Source: Halarchaeum acidiphilum MH1-52-1
GTDB lineage: Archaea > Halobacteriota > Halobacteria > Halobacteriales > Halobacteriaceae
Direction of reading: 5' to 3'
DNA: 64,000 nucleotides
Assembly (NCBI RefSeq): GCF_000474235.1
Contig: NZ_BATA01000002.1
Coordinates: forward strand, 1 to 64,000
Part shown: piece by piece, positions 1-9,800 of the stretch
Layout: every line of letters begins with the position of its first letter
Numbering within the stretch: position 1 is the first letter of the stretch
Translations under genes and position numbers: made by a program
The notes under the pieces: model-generated
Databases searched by the model: none
Seen by the model: the letters and a program-made list of their open reading frames with translations, nothing else
What the model was told of the DNA's origin: nothing

Positions 1-860
1 TCGCCGCGCTCGTCGAAGCCGTCCATCTCCGAGAGGAGCTGCATCATCGTGCGCTGGACTTCGGCGTCGCCCGACGTCTTCGAGTCCGTGCGCTTCGAGG
101 CGATGGCGTCGATCTCGTCGATGAAGACGACGGCCGGCTCGTGATCGCGGGCGACCTGAAAGAGATCGCGAACGAGCTTCGCGCCCTCGCCGATGAACTT
201 GTGGACGAGTTCGCTGCCGGCCATCTTGATGAACGTCGCGTCCGTCTGGGCGGCGACGGCCTTCGCCATCATCGTCTTCCCCGTGCCGGGCGGACCATAC
301 AGAAGAACGCCGCTCGGCGGCTGGATGCCGACGTCCCCGAAGAGATCGGGGTTCTCCATCGGGAGTTCGACGGTCTCGCGGACTTCGCGGAGCTGCTCGG
401 TGAGACCGCCGATGTCCTCGTAGCCGACCGACGGCGACTCCTCGACCTGCATGACCTGCGCGCGGACGTCGGCCTCGTCGTTCAGCCGCTTCACGATCGA
501 GAGGCTGTTGTTGACGGCGACGCGCGCGCCGGGTTCGAGGTCGTCGCGGAGTTCACCCGTGATCTCCGTGAGCGCCTCCTGATTGTTCCCGTGCTGCTTG
601 ATGATCGCTCCGCGGTCGTTCATCTCTTGGACCGTGGCGACGAACAGCGGGGACTGCTTGAGCTTCTTGTTCTCGTGGGTGAGGCGTTCGAGCTTCTGCT
701 GGTACTTGTTGTTCTCGGCGTTCGCGTCGAGGAGCTCGTCGCGCATCTCCTCGTTTTGCTCCTCGAGGACGTCGAGGCGCTCCCGGAGGGCCTCGATCTT
801 CTCCTGCTGAGGCGCCCCCTCCTCGTACGGGAGTTCGACGTCGTCGACGGTGTCACTCAT
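1..860 (-). CDS. pan: Proteasome-activating nucleotidase PAN, 3' end missing
   Basis: This is the ATPase ring that unfolds proteins and feeds them to the archaeal 20S proteasome. The visible 286 residues hold an N-terminal coiled coil (about residues 20-68), an OB-fold region (about 72-125) and the first half of the AAA+ domain. The Walker A motif GPPGTGKT lies at about 189-196, the pore loop KFIGEG at about 221, and Walker B VVFIDEID at about 244-251. The gene runs off the left edge, so the Arg fingers and the C-terminal HbYX tail cannot be checked. The ATG at 858-860 starts MSDTVDDVEL, and a TATA-like stretch (CTCTTATGA on the minus strand, about 884-892) sits some 28 bases upstream, which fits a leaderless transcript. 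Domain order is exactly that of PAN; Cdc48-type ATPases have two AAA domains and a different N-terminus. Confidence 0.96.
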   Translation of the reverse strand, partial: MSDTVDDVELPYEEGAPQQEKIEALRERLDVLEEQNEEMRDELLDANAENNKYQQKLERLTHENKKLKQSPLFVATVQEMNDRGAIIKQHGNNQEALTEITGELRDDLEPGARVAVNNSLSIVKRLNDEADVRAQVMQVEESPSVGYEDIGGLTEQLREVRETVELPMENPDLFGDVGIQPPSGVLLYGPPGTGKTMMAKAVAAQTDATFIKMAGSELVHKFIGEGAKLVRDLFQVARDHEPAVVFIDEIDAIASKRTDSKTSGDAEVQRTMMQLLSEMDGFDERG

Positions 861-995
861 CGCTCACCGCTAGGGCGCTAGTTCATAAGAGGCTTCGGGT
901 GGTTCACCCACACGTCTCGTTCGGTCCCGGATGATTCCCCACAGTAATGTCCCAAGAGAGTAAATATTATCACAAAGTATTCCGAAGCGTCGTGC
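861..995. promoter_or_regulatory. Divergent promoter region between PAN and the winged-helix gene
   Basis: This 135-base spacer separates two divergent genes. On the plus strand the A/T-rich run TAAATATTAT at 961-970 lies about 30 bases before the ATG at 996 and is the clearest TATA box in the first 10 kb. On the minus strand a weaker TATA-like box at about 884-892 serves PAN. The positions fit leaderless transcripts in both directions. Confidence 0.6.
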
Positions 996-1250
996 ATGAG
1001 CGCGATCCGGACCGCCGATGAGGACACCGTCGAGCGCCTGCGCGATCTCCCGCCGAGCGCGAAGCTCGTCGCGAAGGTGCTGGAGTACGAGGGGACGCTC
1101 ACGCAGAGCGAGCTCGCCGAGGAGACCCTTCTCCCGGCCAGAACCGTCCGATACGCGTTGAATCGACTCGACGAGGAGGGAGTCGTCGACTCCCGTTTCT
1201 CCTTCACCGACGCGCGCAAGCGCATCTACGCGCTCGCCCTCGCGGAGTAG
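996..1250 (+). CDS. Small winged-helix DNA-binding protein
   Basis: An 84-residue protein made of a single winged helix-turn-helix domain. Residues about 35-75 give a helix (LTQSELAEETLL), a recognition helix (PARTVRYALNRLDEEGVV) and a wing (SRFSFTDARKRIYAL), the pattern of MarR/TrmB-type transcription regulators. It has no effector domain, so it probably acts as a dimeric repressor or a general DNA-binding factor. It lies between PAN and mre11 with its own strong TATA box at 961-970. The target is unknown from the sequence. Confidence 0.8.
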   Translation: MSAIRTADEDTVERLRDLPPSAKLVAKVLEYEGTLTQSELAEETLLPARTVRYALNRLDEEGVVDSRFSFTDARKRIYALALAE

Positions 1251-1292
1251 ATCGACGCTGCATACTTACGCCCGAACGGCCAATCCGAGTAC

Positions 1293-2582
1293 ATGACGAA
1301 GGTCATCCACACGGGGGACACCCACCTCGGGTACCGCCAGTACCACTCCCCCGAGCGCCGGCAGGACTTCCTCGACGCCTTCCGGCGGGTCGTCGAGGAC
1401 GCCATCGCGGACGACGTCGACGCCGTCGTCCACGCCGGCGACCTCTACCACGACCGGACGCCCGGTCTCGAAGACCTCATGGGCACCATCGAGGTCCTCC
1501 GGCCGCTCTCCGACGCGGGCATCCCCTTCCTCGCCGTCGTCGGCAACCACGAGGGCACTCGCCACGCCCAGTGGCTCGACCTCTTCGAGACGCTCGGTCT
1601 CGCAGAACGCCTCGACTTCGAGGGGCGACGCGTCGGCGACACGGTCCTCTACGGACTCGACTACGTCCCCGAGTCGAAGCGCGACGCCCTCGACTACGAC
1701 TTCACGGAACGCGACGCCGCCCACACCGCGCTCGTCTCTCACGGTCTCTTCCAGCCCTTCCCGCACGGGACGTGGGACCTCGAAGCCGTGCTCGACGAGT
1801 CGAACGTCGCGTTCGACGCCGTCCTCCTCGGCGACGACCACACGCCCGACACCGTCCGTCTCGACGGCACGTGGGCGACCTACTGCGGTTCGACGGAGCG
1901 CGCGAGCGCGAGCGAACGCGACCCCCGCGGGTACAACGTCGTGACGCTCGACGCCGGTGACGCCGAGCGGGGCGAAGCGGGCGGCGACACCGGCGACGGC
2001 GTGACGATCAGTCGGCGCGGGCTCGACACTCGCGACTTCGTCTTCATCGACCTCGAACTCGGCGGATCCGAGGGCGAGGAGCGCGTCCGCGAGCGCGTCC
2101 GCGAGGAGTCCGTCGCGGACGCCGTCGTCGTCGTCACGATCGAGGGCGAGGGCGGCGAGGTCACGCCCGCCGATATCGAGCGCTACGGCGACGAACGCGG
2201 GGCGCTCGTGACGCGGGTGACCGACCGCCGCGAGGTGAACGTCGACGCCGACTACGAGGTCTCGTTCGCGGACCCCGACGAGGCCGTCCGCGAGCGCGTC
2301 CGCGACCTCGGCCTGAGCGAGGCCGCCCGCGGCATCGACGAGGCCGTCCGCGGGAGCGAGATCGCCGATTCGAACGTGCGCGACGAGGTGAAAGCGCGCG
2401 TCGAGTCGATCGTCGACGACGGCGATCTCGGGGTCTTCGAGGCCGCCCGCGACGGCGACGAGAACGGCAGCGACACGGACCACGATCCCGCGATCGGCGC
2501 CGAATCCGGTGGCGTCGCCGAACCAGACGCCGATGACGTCGAGCGCGATTCGTCGGCGACCACCATGGAGAACTACCGGTGA
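1293..2582 (+). CDS. mre11: DNA double-strand break repair nuclease Mre11
   Basis: Mre11 is the Mn-dependent nuclease of the Mre11-Rad50 complex that processes DNA ends at double-strand breaks. The metallophosphoesterase motifs are in order: GDTHLG at residues 8-13, GDLYHD at about 49-54, GNHE at about 84-87, SHGLFQ at about 149, and GDDHTP near 178 in place of the more common GxH motif. The C-terminal third is very acidic and low in complexity, as expected for a haloarchaeal version. The ATG at 1293 is about 28 bases after a TATA-like TACTTACG (1263-1270). The stop codon overlaps the GTG start of rad50 (GTGA), so the two are translationally coupled. Confidence 0.95.
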   Translation: MTKVIHTGDTHLGYRQYHSPERRQDFLDAFRRVVEDAIADDVDAVVHAGDLYHDRTPGLEDLMGTIEVLRPLSDAGIPFLAVVGNHEGTRHAQWLDLFETLGLAERLDFEGRRVGDTVLYGLDYVPESKRDALDYDFTERDAAHTALVSHGLFQPFPHGTWDLEAVLDESNVAFDAVLLGDDHTPDTVRLDGTWATYCGSTERASASERDPRGYNVVTLDAGDAERGEAGGDTGDGVTISRRGLDTRDFVFIDLELGGSEGEERVRERVREESVADAVVVVTIEGEGGEVTPADIERYGDERGALVTRVTDRREVNVDADYEVSFADPDEAVRERVRDLGLSEAARGIDEAVRGSEIADSNVRDEVKARVESIVDDGDLGVFEAARDGDENGSDTDHDPAIGAESGGVAEPDADDVERDSSATTMENYR

Positions 2583-5263
2583 GGGTCGATCGCCTCCGCC
2601 TCCGGAACTTCAAGTGCTACGAGGACGCGGACGTCTCGCTCGGCTCCGGTGTGACGGTCATCCACGGTCTCAACGGGAGCGGGAAGTCCTCGCTCTTGGA
2701 GGCGTGTTTCTTCGCGCTCTACGGGGCGACGCCGCTCGATCGGACGCTCGACGAGGTCGTCACGATCGGCGCGGAGGAAGCCGAGGTCGACCTCTGGTTC
2801 ACGCACGCCGGCGCGTCCTTCCACCTCCACCGGCGCGTCCGCCACACGGGCGATCGGGCGAGCACGGCCGACTGCACGCTGGAGACGCCCGACGACACCG
2901 TCGAGGGCGCCCGCGACGTCCGCGGCTACGTCGTCGATCTCCTGCGGATGGACGCGGACGCCTTCGTCAACTGCGCGTACGTCCGGCAGGGCGAGGTGAA
3001 CGAACTCATCAACGCCTCCCCGAGCGAGCGACAGGACGTGATCGACGACCTGCTCCAACTCGGCAAGCTGGAGGCGTATCGCGGGCGCGCTCGGGACGCC
3101 CGCCGCGGCGTGCAGGCCGTCCGCGACGCGCAGGCGGAACGCCTCGACTCACTCGCCGAGCAGATCACCGAGTACGAGGATCGCGACCTCCACGCCGAGC
3201 TGAACGCCCTCCGGACGGAGCTTTCGTCGGTCGAGGCGGACATCGACGAGTTCGAATCGAACCGCGAGACGGCCGAGCAGACGAAGGAAGACGCGGAGCG
3301 CGTCATCGAGCAGTACGCGGAGAAACGCGCGGAACTCGACGACGTCGAGGCGACGATCGCCGATCTGAAGGAGACCGTCACGGAGACCGAACGCGAGCGC
3401 GAGGCGCTGTCGGAGACCGTCGCGGACGCCCGCGAGCGCGTCGAAGACCTAGACGAGCGCGTCGCCGACCTGCTCGCGGACACCGACCTCGACGCCGACC
3501 CGGGGACGGTGGCCGTGGAGGCGGTGCGCGAGCGCCGCGCCGACGTCGCCGAGGAGCGCGACGACGTGCAGGACGAGCACGGCGACTGCCGGACGACGAT
3601 CCAGACGCACGCGAGCGAGGCGGAGGCGGAACGCGAGCGCGCCGCGGAGTACGCGGAGCGCGCGGAGGACGCGCGCGAGCGGGCGGCCGAACTCGACGGG
3701 GAGGCTCGCGAAGCCGCCGAGCGGGTCGCGGACGCCGAGGCCCGCATCGAGGACGTCGAGGCGGAGCGCGAGGCGACGCGCGAGGCGTTCGCCGACGCGC
3801 CCGTGGACGTCGGCGAGGCCGAGTCGTACCGCGAGTCGCTGCGCGCGGACCTCGACGACGTCCGCGAGCGCGAGTCCGACGTCAAGGGCGACTTGCAGGC
3901 CGCGCGCGCGGCCCTCGCGGAGGCCGAGACCCTCCGGGAGGCCGGCAAATGCCCGGAGTGTGGCCAGCCGGTCGATGGGTCGCCGCACGTGGACGCGCTC
4001 GACGAGCGCCGCGACGCCGTCGCGGACCTCGAAGCCGCCCTCGAATCCGTCCGCGAGGAGACGGCCGATCTGGCGGAGCGCGTGGACCGCGCCGACGCCC
4101 TCGTCGACGCGGAGAGCGACCTCGACCGCCTCGAATCGCGTCGGCGGGATCTCGCCGAGCTTCGCGACGGCCACGCCGATACCGTCGAGTCGAAGCGCGG
4201 GGAGGCCGAGGCGAAGCGCGAGGAGGCCGCAGAGAACGAGGAGCGCGCGGACGCCGCCCGCGAGGCCGCCGCGGACGCCGAGAACGCGGCCGACGAGGCC
4301 CGCAGCCGGCTCGGGGAGCTGAACGGCCGTATCGCCGAGCTGAAGGAGCGTATCGGGACGCTCGACGACCTCGCGGACGCGCTCTCCGATCGCGAGAGCG
4401 CCGCGCGCGAGCTGTCGAACGCGCGCGAGCGCCGCGAGAGCCTCGCAGAGCTGAACGACGAGCGCCGCGAGCGCCTCGCCGAGGCCCGCGAGCGCAAGCG
4501 CGCCCTCGAAGGCGAGTTCGACGAGGAGCGCCTCGCCGAGGCCCGCAACGAGGGGGACCGCGCCGAGGACTACCTCGAACAGGTCGAGGCGAAACTCGAC
4601 GACCTCGACGAGGAGCGCAGCGATCTCCGCGGGCGGATCGGCGCCGTCGAGAACGACATCGAGACGCTCGAAGACCTCCGCGAGAAGCGGGACGCCGTGC
4701 GCGAACGCGTCGACGCCCTCGACGGTCTCGTCGGCGAGACCGAAGCGCTCGAGGCGATGTACGGCGATCTCCGGGGGGAGCTACGCCAGCGGAACGTCGA
4801 GAAGCTCGAACGCCTCCTGAACGAGACGTTCGATCTCGTCTACGGCAACGACTCCTACGCGCGTCTCGAACTCGACGGGAGCTACGAACTCACCGTCTAT
4901 CAGAAGGACGGCGAGGAACTCAAGCCCGACCAGCTCTCGGGCGGCGAGCGCGCGCTGTTCAACCTCTCGCTGCGCTGCGCGATCTATCGCCTGCTCGCGG
5001 AGGGCATCGAGGGGGCCGCCCCGCTCCCGCCGCTCATCCTCGACGAACCCACGGTGTTCCTCGACTCGGGGCACGTCTCGCGGCTCGTCGATCTCGTGGA
5101 GTCGATGCGCGACCTCGGCGTCGAGCAGATCCTCGTCGTCAGCCACGACGACGAACTCGTCGGCGCGGCGGACGACCTCCTGCACGTCGAGAAGGACGCC
5201 ACCTCGAATCGCTCGCACGTCTCCACGGGCGTCGAGGCGGAGGCCGCCGCGACGCTGGACTGA
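2579..5263 (+). CDS. rad50: DNA double-strand break repair ATPase Rad50
   Basis: Rad50 is the SMC-like ATPase that partners Mre11. The 894 residues show an N-terminal ABC half with Walker A GLNGSGKSS (about 31-39), two long charged coiled coils, a central zinc hook CPECGQPV at about residue 458, and a C-terminal half with the signature LSGGERALF (about 786), Walker B PLILDEPT (about 818) and the following D-loop. Length is normal for the family. It starts with GTG overlapping the mre11 stop. The coding strand of the coiled coils is so biased that long open frames appear in other phases; they are artefacts. Confidence 0.96.
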   Translation: MRVDRLRLRNFKCYEDADVSLGSGVTVIHGLNGSGKSSLLEACFFALYGATPLDRTLDEVVTIGAEEAEVDLWFTHAGASFHLHRRVRHTGDRASTADCTLETPDDTVEGARDVRGYVVDLLRMDADAFVNCAYVRQGEVNELINASPSERQDVIDDLLQLGKLEAYRGRARDARRGVQAVRDAQAERLDSLAEQITEYEDRDLHAELNALRTELSSVEADIDEFESNRETAEQTKEDAERVIEQYAEKRAELDDVEATIADLKETVTETEREREALSETVADARERVEDLDERVADLLADTDLDADPGTVAVEAVRERRADVAEERDDVQDEHGDCRTTIQTHASEAEAERERAAEYAERAEDARERAAELDGEAREAAERVADAEARIEDVEAEREATREAFADAPVDVGEAESYRESLRADLDDVRERESDVKGDLQAARAALAEAETLREAGKCPECGQPVDGSPHVDALDERRDAVADLEAALESVREETADLAERVDRADALVDAESDLDRLESRRRDLAELRDGHADTVESKRGEAEAKREEAAENEERADAAREAAADAENAADEARSRLGELNGRIAELKERIGTLDDLADALSDRESAARELSNARERRESLAELNDERRERLAEARERKRALEGEFDEERLAEARNEGDRAEDYLEQVEAKLDDLDEERSDLRGRIGAVENDIETLEDLREKRDAVRERVDALDGLVGETEALEAMYGDLRGELRQRNVEKLERLLNETFDLVYGNDSYARLELDGSYELTVYQKDGEELKPDQLSGGERALFNLSLRCAIYRLLAEGIEGAAPLPPLILDEPTVFLDSGHVSRLVDLVESMRDLGVEQILVVSHDDELVGAADDLLHVEKDATSNRSHVSTGVEAEAAATLD

Positions 5264-5315
5264 GAGCGGCGCAGAGCAGGACAACGCTTTTCCACGAGCC
5301 GTCTCTGTGGCAGGT

Positions 5316-5669
5316 GTGAGCGACGACGGCCCGCCTCGTCCGCTGACGGTCGCCACCGTCGGCTCTGCCGCCGTCGGTCTCGTCGCGACCGTCGCGGACG
5401 TCGTCTTCGACACGCCGTGGCCGCTCGATACCGTTGGTGGCGTCCTCATCGTCGCCGGTGTGCTCGCGCTCGCGTGGCGGAAGCGACGGGAGGGTGCGAA
5501 TGCGGCGGCCGCCACGCTCGTCGGCACCGCGCTCTGCGCGCTCGCTTCGTACGCGGACGACTTCGGGGTCAGTCTCCCCGGCGGGCTCCTCCGCGGTGCT
5601 CTCCTGCTCGTCGGCGTCGGATTCGTGCTCGTCGGCGCCCGCGAGCACTACACGGGGCGGGGCGCGTAG
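5316..5669 (+). CDS. Small four-helix membrane protein, haloarchaeal hypothetical
   Basis: A 117-residue hydrophobic protein with about four predicted membrane segments (residues about 8-26, 34-52, 62-80 and 86-104) and a short charged tail. No catalytic motif is visible and no family is recognised. The GTG at 5316 (giving MSDDGPPRP) is preferred over the in-frame GTG at 5307, because a TATA-like CGCTTTTCC at about 5285-5293 is then some 28 bases upstream. It follows rad50 by about 50 bases on the same strand but probably has its own promoter. Confidence 0.6.
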   Translation: MSDDGPPRPLTVATVGSAAVGLVATVADVVFDTPWPLDTVGGVLIVAGVLALAWRKRREGANAAAATLVGTALCALASYADDFGVSLPGGLLRGALLLVGVGFVLVGAREHYTGRGA

Positions 5670-5686
5670 CGCTTCTGGAACGCGAC

Positions 5687-6109
5687 CTACTCCCGTAGTG
5701 CCGCGACGCCCCGTTCGCCCGCGTCGGTGAGTTCGTACCCGCGCTCGCCGTGTACGTCCGCCTCCGCGACGAGACCGGCCGCGCGGAACTCCGTGAAGAG
5801 ACCGTGGACGTCGCTCTCGCAGAGGTCGTACTCCGAGAGGACGGTTCGTACGGGTAGGGGTCCGCGTTCGTGGAGTTCGCAGAGGAGACCGAGCGAGCGC
5901 TCGCTCCGCGCGACGGTGAGGACCCGTCTCGTGTGCTCGGGGACGGCGCGCGCGGCGGCTTCGAGCGGGTCCGTTCCGTCCGCTGGCTCCAGTTCCTCGT
6001 TCGGTAGGTACTCCTCCGCGCCCGTCTCCGGATCGCGGACGCGGCTACTCTCCGCCGATCGCTTCACGAGCAAGTAGGTGTGGTCGTCGCCGTCGCGGAC
6101 GGTGCGCAT
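5687..6109 (-). CDS. Winged-helix protein, haloarchaeal hypothetical
   Basis: A 140-residue protein. The N-terminal 50 residues look like a small beta-rich module (TYLLVKRSAESSRVRDPETG). The C-terminal 80 residues form a winged helix-turn-helix, with RSLGLLCELHERGPLPVRTV, a recognition helix around CESDVHGLFTEFRAAGLV, and a wing ending YELTDAGERGV. This suggests a DNA-binding regulator or adaptor. It runs convergently with the membrane protein on its left. The target is unknown. Confidence 0.65.
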   Translation of the reverse strand: MRTVRDGDDHTYLLVKRSAESSRVRDPETGAEEYLPNEELEPADGTDPLEAAARAVPEHTRRVLTVARSERSLGLLCELHERGPLPVRTVLSEYDLCESDVHGLFTEFRAAGLVAEADVHGERGYELTDAGERGVAALRE

Positions 6110-6157
6110 GGCCGTGACGTGGCGCGCCGCGCGGTTAGCCGTGTCGCCCGCGGCGGC

Positions 6158-6478
6158 TCACTCCGCCGCGTCGTCGTCCGCGTCGTCCGCGTCGTCGTGG
6201 ACGCCGGCGTCGATGGCGCGCTGGACGCCGCGATAGGTGTAGAGTCCGTAGGCGAGACCGGCGAAGCCCACGATCGCGAGACCGCCGCCGAGGACGAGGC
6301 GGCCGCGGAAGTAGAGGAACAGCAGTCCGAGCGCGGCCGCGAGGACGGCGAGGTTGAACACGACGACGAGATAGACGAACTGGCGCTGAAGCGGATCGCT
6401 CAGATCGACGTCGGCGGACTCGTCCTCGTCCGCCTCGTCCTCCGAGGCGGGGCTCGCGGGCTTCAGCGAGTCGAACAC
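6158..6478 (-). CDS. Two-helix membrane protein with acidic ends, hypothetical
   Basis: A 106-residue protein with two adjacent membrane segments (about residues 34-56 and 61-80) between very acidic, low-complexity ends rich in Asp, Glu and Ala. The start is GTG at 6476-6478 (MFDSLKP). No known domain is seen. It belongs to a run of three small minus-strand genes upstream of polB. Confidence 0.6.
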   Translation of the reverse strand: MFDSLKPASPASEDEADEDESADVDLSDPLQRQFVYLVVVFNLAVLAAALGLLFLYFRGRLVLGGGLAIVGFAGLAYGLYTYRGVQRAIDAGVHDDADDADDDAAE

Positions 6479-6517
6479 GAACGGGAGAGCGGTACCGAGA
6501 GTAAAGAGCGTTGCTAG

Positions 6518-6712
6518 TTAGCGCTGGTCCCCGAGGGGGACCGCGTGCGTCGCCTTCAGCCACGCGAGGGGGTTCTCCGAGTCGTAGAGCACGACCCCGT
6601 CCGTGGTGTCGTACGTCTCGATACCGTCTCGGGGGTCGTCGCCTTCGGGGAGCTGGGGTACGTGGTTCCCGCGCTCGTCGTCCTGCGTGGCGTTGTCGGA
6701 CACGTCGTTCAC
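6518..6712 (-). CDS. Small acidic haloarchaeal protein
   Basis: A 64-residue, highly charged protein starting with GTG at 6710-6712. The C-terminal half (ETYDTTDGVVLYDSENPLAW) looks like a small folded core. A clear TATA-like TATATACC on the minus strand at 6741-6748 lies about 30 bases upstream, which supports the start and shows that this very small gene is expressed from its own promoter. The function is unknown. Confidence 0.6.
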   Translation of the reverse strand: MNDVSDNATQDDERGNHVPQLPEGDDPRDGIETYDTTDGVVLYDSENPLAWLKATHAVPLGDQR

Positions 6713-6862
6713 CTCTGACCTATGGTATGGCGTACCACGGTATATACCTTTCCCCCGTTCGGCCGAGTCGTCGCGGCTCCGTCGATCGATTTTCGCGTCG
6801 CCGGAGGACGCATAGCGGCGAAGGCGCGGCCTTCTTAGGAACGCGGACGCAAGTGGTGTGCA
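6713..6862. promoter_or_regulatory. Divergent promoter region with an inverted repeat, upstream of polB
   Basis: The 150-base spacer between the small acidic gene (minus) and polB (plus) holds a TATA box for the minus strand at about 6741-6748. Partly next to it is the inverted repeat TGGTA-TGGCG-TACCA (6722-6736), which could bind a dimeric regulator. On the plus strand TTCTTAGG at about 6832-6839 is some 27 bases before the polB ATG and is a plausible weak TATA box. Confidence 0.45.
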
Positions 6863-9800
6863 ATGAGTAACGCGAGTCTCACCGACTTCTCGTCCGGATC
6901 GGACGCCGCCGACGGCGGGGACGGCGCGGACGCGTCCCCGCGGCCCGACGAGGAGGCGCGGTACGTCGCCGGCGACGACGACCCCGTCGTCAGCGAGGTG
7001 TTCGACGCCGAATCCGGTGCGCTCCCCGACGTCGACGCCACTCTCGATCTAATGGTGACGCAGGTCGACTACACCGTCGAGGGGTCCGGCGAGCGCGAAC
7101 GTCCCGTCATCCACGTCTTCGGCCGCACGAGCAGGAACGACGTCGAGCACGTCCGCGTCCACGGCTTCCGGCCGTACTTCTACGCCCCCACCGACTCGCT
7201 CGACGAGGAGGACCTCGCGAAGGACGTCATCACCGGCCACGAGGCGGGCTACGAGTCCATCCGCGGCGACGACCTCACGAAGATCTACGGGCGCACGCCG
7301 CGGGACGTCGGGAACATCCGCGACGAGTACGACCACTACGAGGCGGACATCCTCTTCCCCAACCGCTTCCTCATCGACAAGGACGTCAACAGCGGAATCC
7401 GAGTGCCCGCCCGCCGCGCCGAGAGCGACGGTGCGCTCGTCGTCCGCCACGACGAGGTCGAACCCGTCGAGGCCGAGGCCGACCTCCGCGTGACCACCTT
7501 CGACATCGAGGTCGACGACCGCAACGGCTTCCCCGAGGAGGGCGAGGAGCCGATCGTCTGTCTCTCCAGTCACGACAGCTATCGCGACGAGTACGTCGCG
7601 TGGCTCCAGACCGACAACGAGGGCGACGCGCCCGCCCCCGACGACCTCTCGGGCTACGACCTGCTCGACGAGGAGTCGGGCGCCGACATCGACGTCCGTG
7701 TCTTCGAGGAGGAGGCGGCGATGCTGGAGGCGTTCCTCGACTATGTCATCGAGACCGATCCAGATTGCATGACTGGTTGGAATTTCGAGGATTTCGACGC
7801 GCCGTACTTCATCGACCGCCTCGAGGAGCTGAACCCGCACACCGACCGCGACCTCGACTACAACCGTCTTTCGCGCGTGAACGAGGTGTGGCGCTCCGAT
7901 TGGCAGGGCCCGAACGTCAAGGGCCGCGTCGTCTTCGACCTCCTCTACGCCTATCAGCGCACGCAGTTCTCCGAACTCGATTCGTACCGACTCGACGCGG
8001 TCGGTGAGACCGAACTCGGCGTCGGGAAGGAGCGCTACGCGGGCGACATCGGCGACCTCTGGGAGGACGACCCCGAGCGCCTCTTGGAGTACAACGTGCG
8101 CGACGTCGAGCTCTGCGTCGAGATCGACCGCAAGCAGGACGTCATCGACTTCTGGGAGGAGGTCGCTTCCTTCGTCGGCTGCAAGCTCGAGGACGCGACG
8201 ACGCCCGGCGACGCGGTGGACGTCTACGTCCTCCACAAGGCCCACGGGCGCTTCGCGCTCCCATCGAAGGGCCGACAGGAGTCGGAGGACTACGAGGGCG
8301 GCGCGGTCTTCGACCCGATCACGGGCGTCAAGGAGAACGTGACGGTGCTCGACCTGAAGTGCTTCAGCGGCGATACCGACCTGCTCACGCCCGACGGCGT
8401 CCGGAACATCACTGACGTCGACGTCGGCGATCCGGTCTACACCCTGAATCCCGAGACGTTCGAGTGCGAGGTGAAGCCGGTCGAGCAAACCCACCACTAC
8501 CCGAACAAGTACGGCGAACTCCACCACCTGAGCGGGACCACACACGACCTCAAAGTCACGGAGAACCATCGCTTCCTCGCGTCGAGTAAACGGCGGTGGG
8601 ACGAACAGACGCCGGACGATTTCGAGTTCACGGAGTACCGAAACCTCGCTGACGCACAGCGGTACGCGTTCCCGTCGCACGAACCCATGGACGGGGACGC
8701 GGTCGAGACGTTCGACCTCTACAACGACGTCGACGACGGATACGCCGTCGTCTACTCCGACGACGACCTTCGCGTGTTCCGCGCCGCGATGCCGGACACC
8801 GTCACCGAGTCCCTCACGCTCGTACACGGCTCCGCACAGGCTCTCGAGATGGAGAAGACGGGGAAGTATCTCGTTCCCATCGACGTCTTCCGCGAACACG
8901 AAACGCGTATCCGGGAGTTCTCCGATCACGTCTTCCTCAAGTACGACCGGCAACACCGGGAGACGCCGCTCTCCTTCGAGATGGCGGACTGGCTCGAACT
9001 CGTCGGGTGGTACGTGACGGAGGGCAGCACCGACCGTGAGAACGGTCGATTCACGCTCCATCAGGACGACGAGTCCGGACGGACGGCGATCCGCGACCTC
9101 CTCGACCGGATGGGGATCAACTACAATCTCGACGACCGCGGTGTCAACGTCTCGAATCGCTACCTCCTCGAATGGCTCTCCGAGAACTGCGGGGAGGGGT
9201 ACGCGAACAAACGGCTCCCGGAGGGGGTGTTCGAGTTGGATTCGACGCTTCTCGACCGTCTCCTTCGGACGATGATCGCGGGCGATGGCACCGCCGGTGA
9301 CGAGAGTACGGTGAGTGAGCTTTGGACGAAGAGCGACCCGCTGAAGGAGGGATTCGTTCAGCTGGCAGTCCGTTGTGGGCACAAGCCGACGGTGACGAAG
9401 CAGTCCGATGGAACGTGGTACGTCTCTATCGGGAAGCGCGGGTCGTTCAACAAGAGCGCCAACGCGTCCGTCGAGGACCACGACGGGGACGTCCACTGCG
9501 TCACCGCCGCTGACAACCACGTCGTCCTCGCCGGCCGGAACGGTCACTTCCAGTGGGTCGGGCAATCCCTCTATCCCATGGCGATGCGGACGATCAACGC
9601 GTCGCCGGAGACGAAAGTGGACCCACAGAGCTACGACGGTGACACCTTCCACGCGCCCAACGGGACGCACTTCCGGGAGGAGCCGGACGGCATCATCCGC
9701 GAGATCATCGAGGAGACGTTAAACGAGCGCGAGGAAAAGAAGGGTCTGCGTAGCGAGCACGACCCCGGGACGAACGAGTACGAGCGCTACGACCGCCAGC

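Noticed and set aside
878-1225. A 115-residue minus-strand frame over the winged-helix gene
   Set aside because: It covers the divergent promoter region and is antisense to a well-supported gene; the composition is Ser/Arg-rich.
2509-5319. A 936-residue open frame over rad50 in another phase, and similarly long frames opposite polB, sufB and sdhA
   Set aside because: They are very rich in Arg, Pro and Gly, have no domain features and arise from G/C-biased third positions in the real genes.
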